Positions 7,207 to 7,822 of a DNA stretch of 7,822 nt are shown here, one piece after another. Within the stretch, counting starts at the first letter, position 1. The number at the start of each line of letters is the position of its first letter. Source of the stretch: Bacteroides sp. (GTDB lineage: Bacteria; Bacteroidota; Bacteroidia; Bacteroidales; Bacteroidaceae); contig DXLO01000063.1 in NCBI GenBank assembly GCA_019414665.1, forward strand, positions 1-7,822, written 5' to 3'. A program made the position numbers and the translations under genes. Below the pieces are notes generated by a model that searched no databases, was not told the DNA's origin, and saw only the letters and a program-made list of their open reading frames with translations.

Positions 7207-7278
7207 TCCTAAAAAAGGACTCCTCTCTCTTATTCATTACAAAATATAAAAATAGTAAATCACAATAGTATAATTTTA

Positions 7279-7308
7279 GCGTTCACTTTAAAGTGAACGC
7301 CATTTTTT
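7279..7308 (+). terminator. Rho-independent-type terminator
   Basis: A perfect 22-base palindrome (7279-7300; arms GCGTTCACTTT and AAAGTGAACGC) is followed after CA by six T residues (7303-7308). On the + strand this would end transcription coming from the remnant or rteB side. On the - strand it lies just past the stop of the small reading frame at 7307-7444, but the T-tract there (TAAAATTA) is poor. Confidence 0.75.
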
Positions 7309-7444
7309 AATCACCTTTTTTGTGATTGTGAGGTTTAAGAGATGGCGTATTGCCAGGAGTCTTCTTATTATCCCTTTGCCTTCTGTCTGGTTTACCTGTT
7401 GACACGGCAATTCTTTTAGGACCAGGTTTTATGCCCATAATCAT
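7307..7444 (-). CDS. Possible small basic protein, 45 residues, unknown
   Basis: Not recognised. On the - strand, ATG at 7444 (or the second ATG at 7438) opens a frame reading MIMGIKPGPKRIAVSTG and ending HNHKKGD, with the stop at 7307-7309. It is rich in Lys, Arg, Pro, Gly and Asn, has almost no hydrophobic core and no membrane helix, and would be disordered and strongly basic. The terminator palindrome lies just beyond its stop, as expected for a compact gene. Against it: only a weak -7-like box upstream (TAATATTG on the - strand, 7475-7482), no clear ribosome binding site and short length. Basic character fits a nucleic-acid-binding or ribosome-associated peptide, but that is speculation. 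Confidence 0.4.
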   Translation of the reverse strand: MIMGIKPGPKRIAVSTGKPDRRQRDNKKTPGNTPSLKPHNHKKGD

Positions 7445-7482
7445 TAAAATAAAGTGACGGCTCGGCTTTTTTTACAATATTA

Positions 7483-7514
7483 CTTGCATACTTTTAAACG
7501 AATTATTACTTTTG
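7483..7514 (+). promoter_or_regulatory. Near-consensus Bacteroidales promoter
   Basis: CTTG (7483-7486, -33 box), a 20-base spacer and TACTTTTG (7507-7514, a full TAnnTTTG -7 box) followed by CAG. This is a better match than the operon promoter near 880. Transcription would start at about 7519-7521 and run + toward the gene opening at 7784. Confidence 0.75.
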
Positions 7515-7524
7515 CAGCCTATTA

Positions 7525-7566
7525 ATGTTATACTCATTACCTATAGCCATCGTTCTTCAGGGATAA
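7525..7566 (+). CDS. Possible 13-residue leader peptide MLYSLPIAIVLQG
   Basis: ATG at 7525, within a few bases of the predicted transcript start, opens a 13-codon frame ending with TAA 7564-7566. A strong hairpin starts 11 bases after the stop (7577-7612), and a second large one follows. This order (promoter, short peptide, hairpins, gene) is what attenuation leaders look like. The peptide is hydrophobic (PIAIVL), which would suit tunnel-dependent stalling, but no stalling motif is established. An almost leaderless mRNA start would be needed. Confidence 0.4.
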   Translation: MLYSLPIAIVLQG

Positions 7567-7783
7567 TAATTCGCCTTGTTGGTTATCGCTTTGCTATATA
7601 ACGATAACAACATTAATTGTTTTGATGATTTGAAAGTTCTAGCAGGTTTGACATACCTGCCAAAACTTTCATCATTAAAAATTAAGCGTATTGGATTAGT
7701 CTCCAAGTTACCGCTTTACCACAGTAGGGAGGCATTGTGTTGCCTTTCGCAATAGGTGCCGTCGTTGTAGGGATATTCAGTAA
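7567..7783 (+). promoter_or_regulatory. Structured 5' leader with two large hairpins
   Basis: First hairpin: TGTT (7577-7580) plus GTTATCG (7582-7588) with CGATAAC (7602-7608) plus AACA (7609-7612), leaving one bulged G (7581). Second hairpin (about 7622-7676): TGATGA pairs with TCATCA, AAAGTT with AACTTT, and GCAGGT with ACCTGC around a 7-base loop TTGACAT, with small internal loops. A minor AGGCA/TGCCT stem lies at 7730-7745. No T-run follows either hairpin, so they look like regulatory folds rather than terminators. They fit no riboswitch class I can name. Confidence 0.5.
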
Positions 7784-7822
7784 ATGTCTCTAAAAAATAA
7801 GATGGCATATGAAGATGATAGG
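7784..7822 (+). CDS. Start of an unidentified gene running off the window
   Basis: ATG 7784 opens MSLKNKMAYEDDR and is still open at the window end; a second in-frame ATG at 7802 would give MAYEDDR. An in-frame TAA at 7781-7783 rules out an earlier start. GGGA at 7770-7773 could serve as a ribosome site for the first ATG, and the A-rich stretch 7792-7800 for the second. Thirteen codons are too few to identify a family. Its position behind the promoter and leader at 7483-7783 is the main reason to believe it. Confidence 0.4.
   Translation, partial: MSLKNKMAYEDDR

Noticed and set aside
7506..7515. CTnDOT-type attachment core (GTAnnTTTGC) marking an element end
   Set aside because: The first base does not match and the sequence is equally explained by the promoter consensus; the promoter near 880 shows the same partial match. 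No second copy frames a plausible element.
7577..7676. Intrinsic terminators
   Set aside because: Both hairpins are strong but neither is followed by a run of T on the + strand.

Overview
The window looks like part of a Bacteroidales (Bacteroides, Parabacteroides or Prevotella type) conjugative transposon of the CTnDOT/ERL family. The evidence is a RteC-family gene, an rteA-rteB two-component pair, Bacteroidales-type promoters (TAnnTTTG) and AT-rich spacers with few Shine-Dalgarno sites. All recognised genes are on the + strand, except one possible small gene on the - strand.

Layout. Positions 2-832 hold the C-terminal part of an RteC-family regulator, cut by the window edge. Next come a promoter (about 880-887) and a leader of about 220 nt with two tiny overlapping reading frames and a chain of mutually exclusive hairpins. 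The start of the leader can pair with the bases just before the next start codon. An operon follows: MATE-family efflux pump (1113-2402), Vat/CatB-type xenobiotic acetyltransferase (2415-3041), rteA hybrid sensor kinase (3038-5347) and rteB sigma-54-type response regulator (5340-6663). In CTnDOT this position, behind a translational attenuator, is held by the tetracycline-resistance gene tetQ (tetQ-rteA-rteB). Here a pump plus acetyltransferase pair stands in its place, so a different drug may induce the operon and hence element mobility (inference).

rteB carries a one-base insertion near 5898. The response-regulator domain and Walker A stay in frame, but the GAFTGA loop, Walker B and DNA-binding domain are in another frame. 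If real, the RteA-RteB relay no longer reaches its promoter, although resistance could still be expressed.

From 6664 the sequence becomes AT-rich and gene-poor. It holds a C-terminal remnant that resembles an Eco57I/TaqI-like restriction-modification protein (6868-7107), several inverted repeats, a strong terminator-like palindrome (7279-7308), a possible 45-residue basic protein on the - strand (7307-7444), and a near-consensus promoter (7483-7514). That promoter is followed by a 13-codon leader reading frame and large hairpins, leading to the first codons of a gene that runs out of the window (7784 onward). This second promoter, leader peptide and hairpin arrangement is the least explained part of the window.
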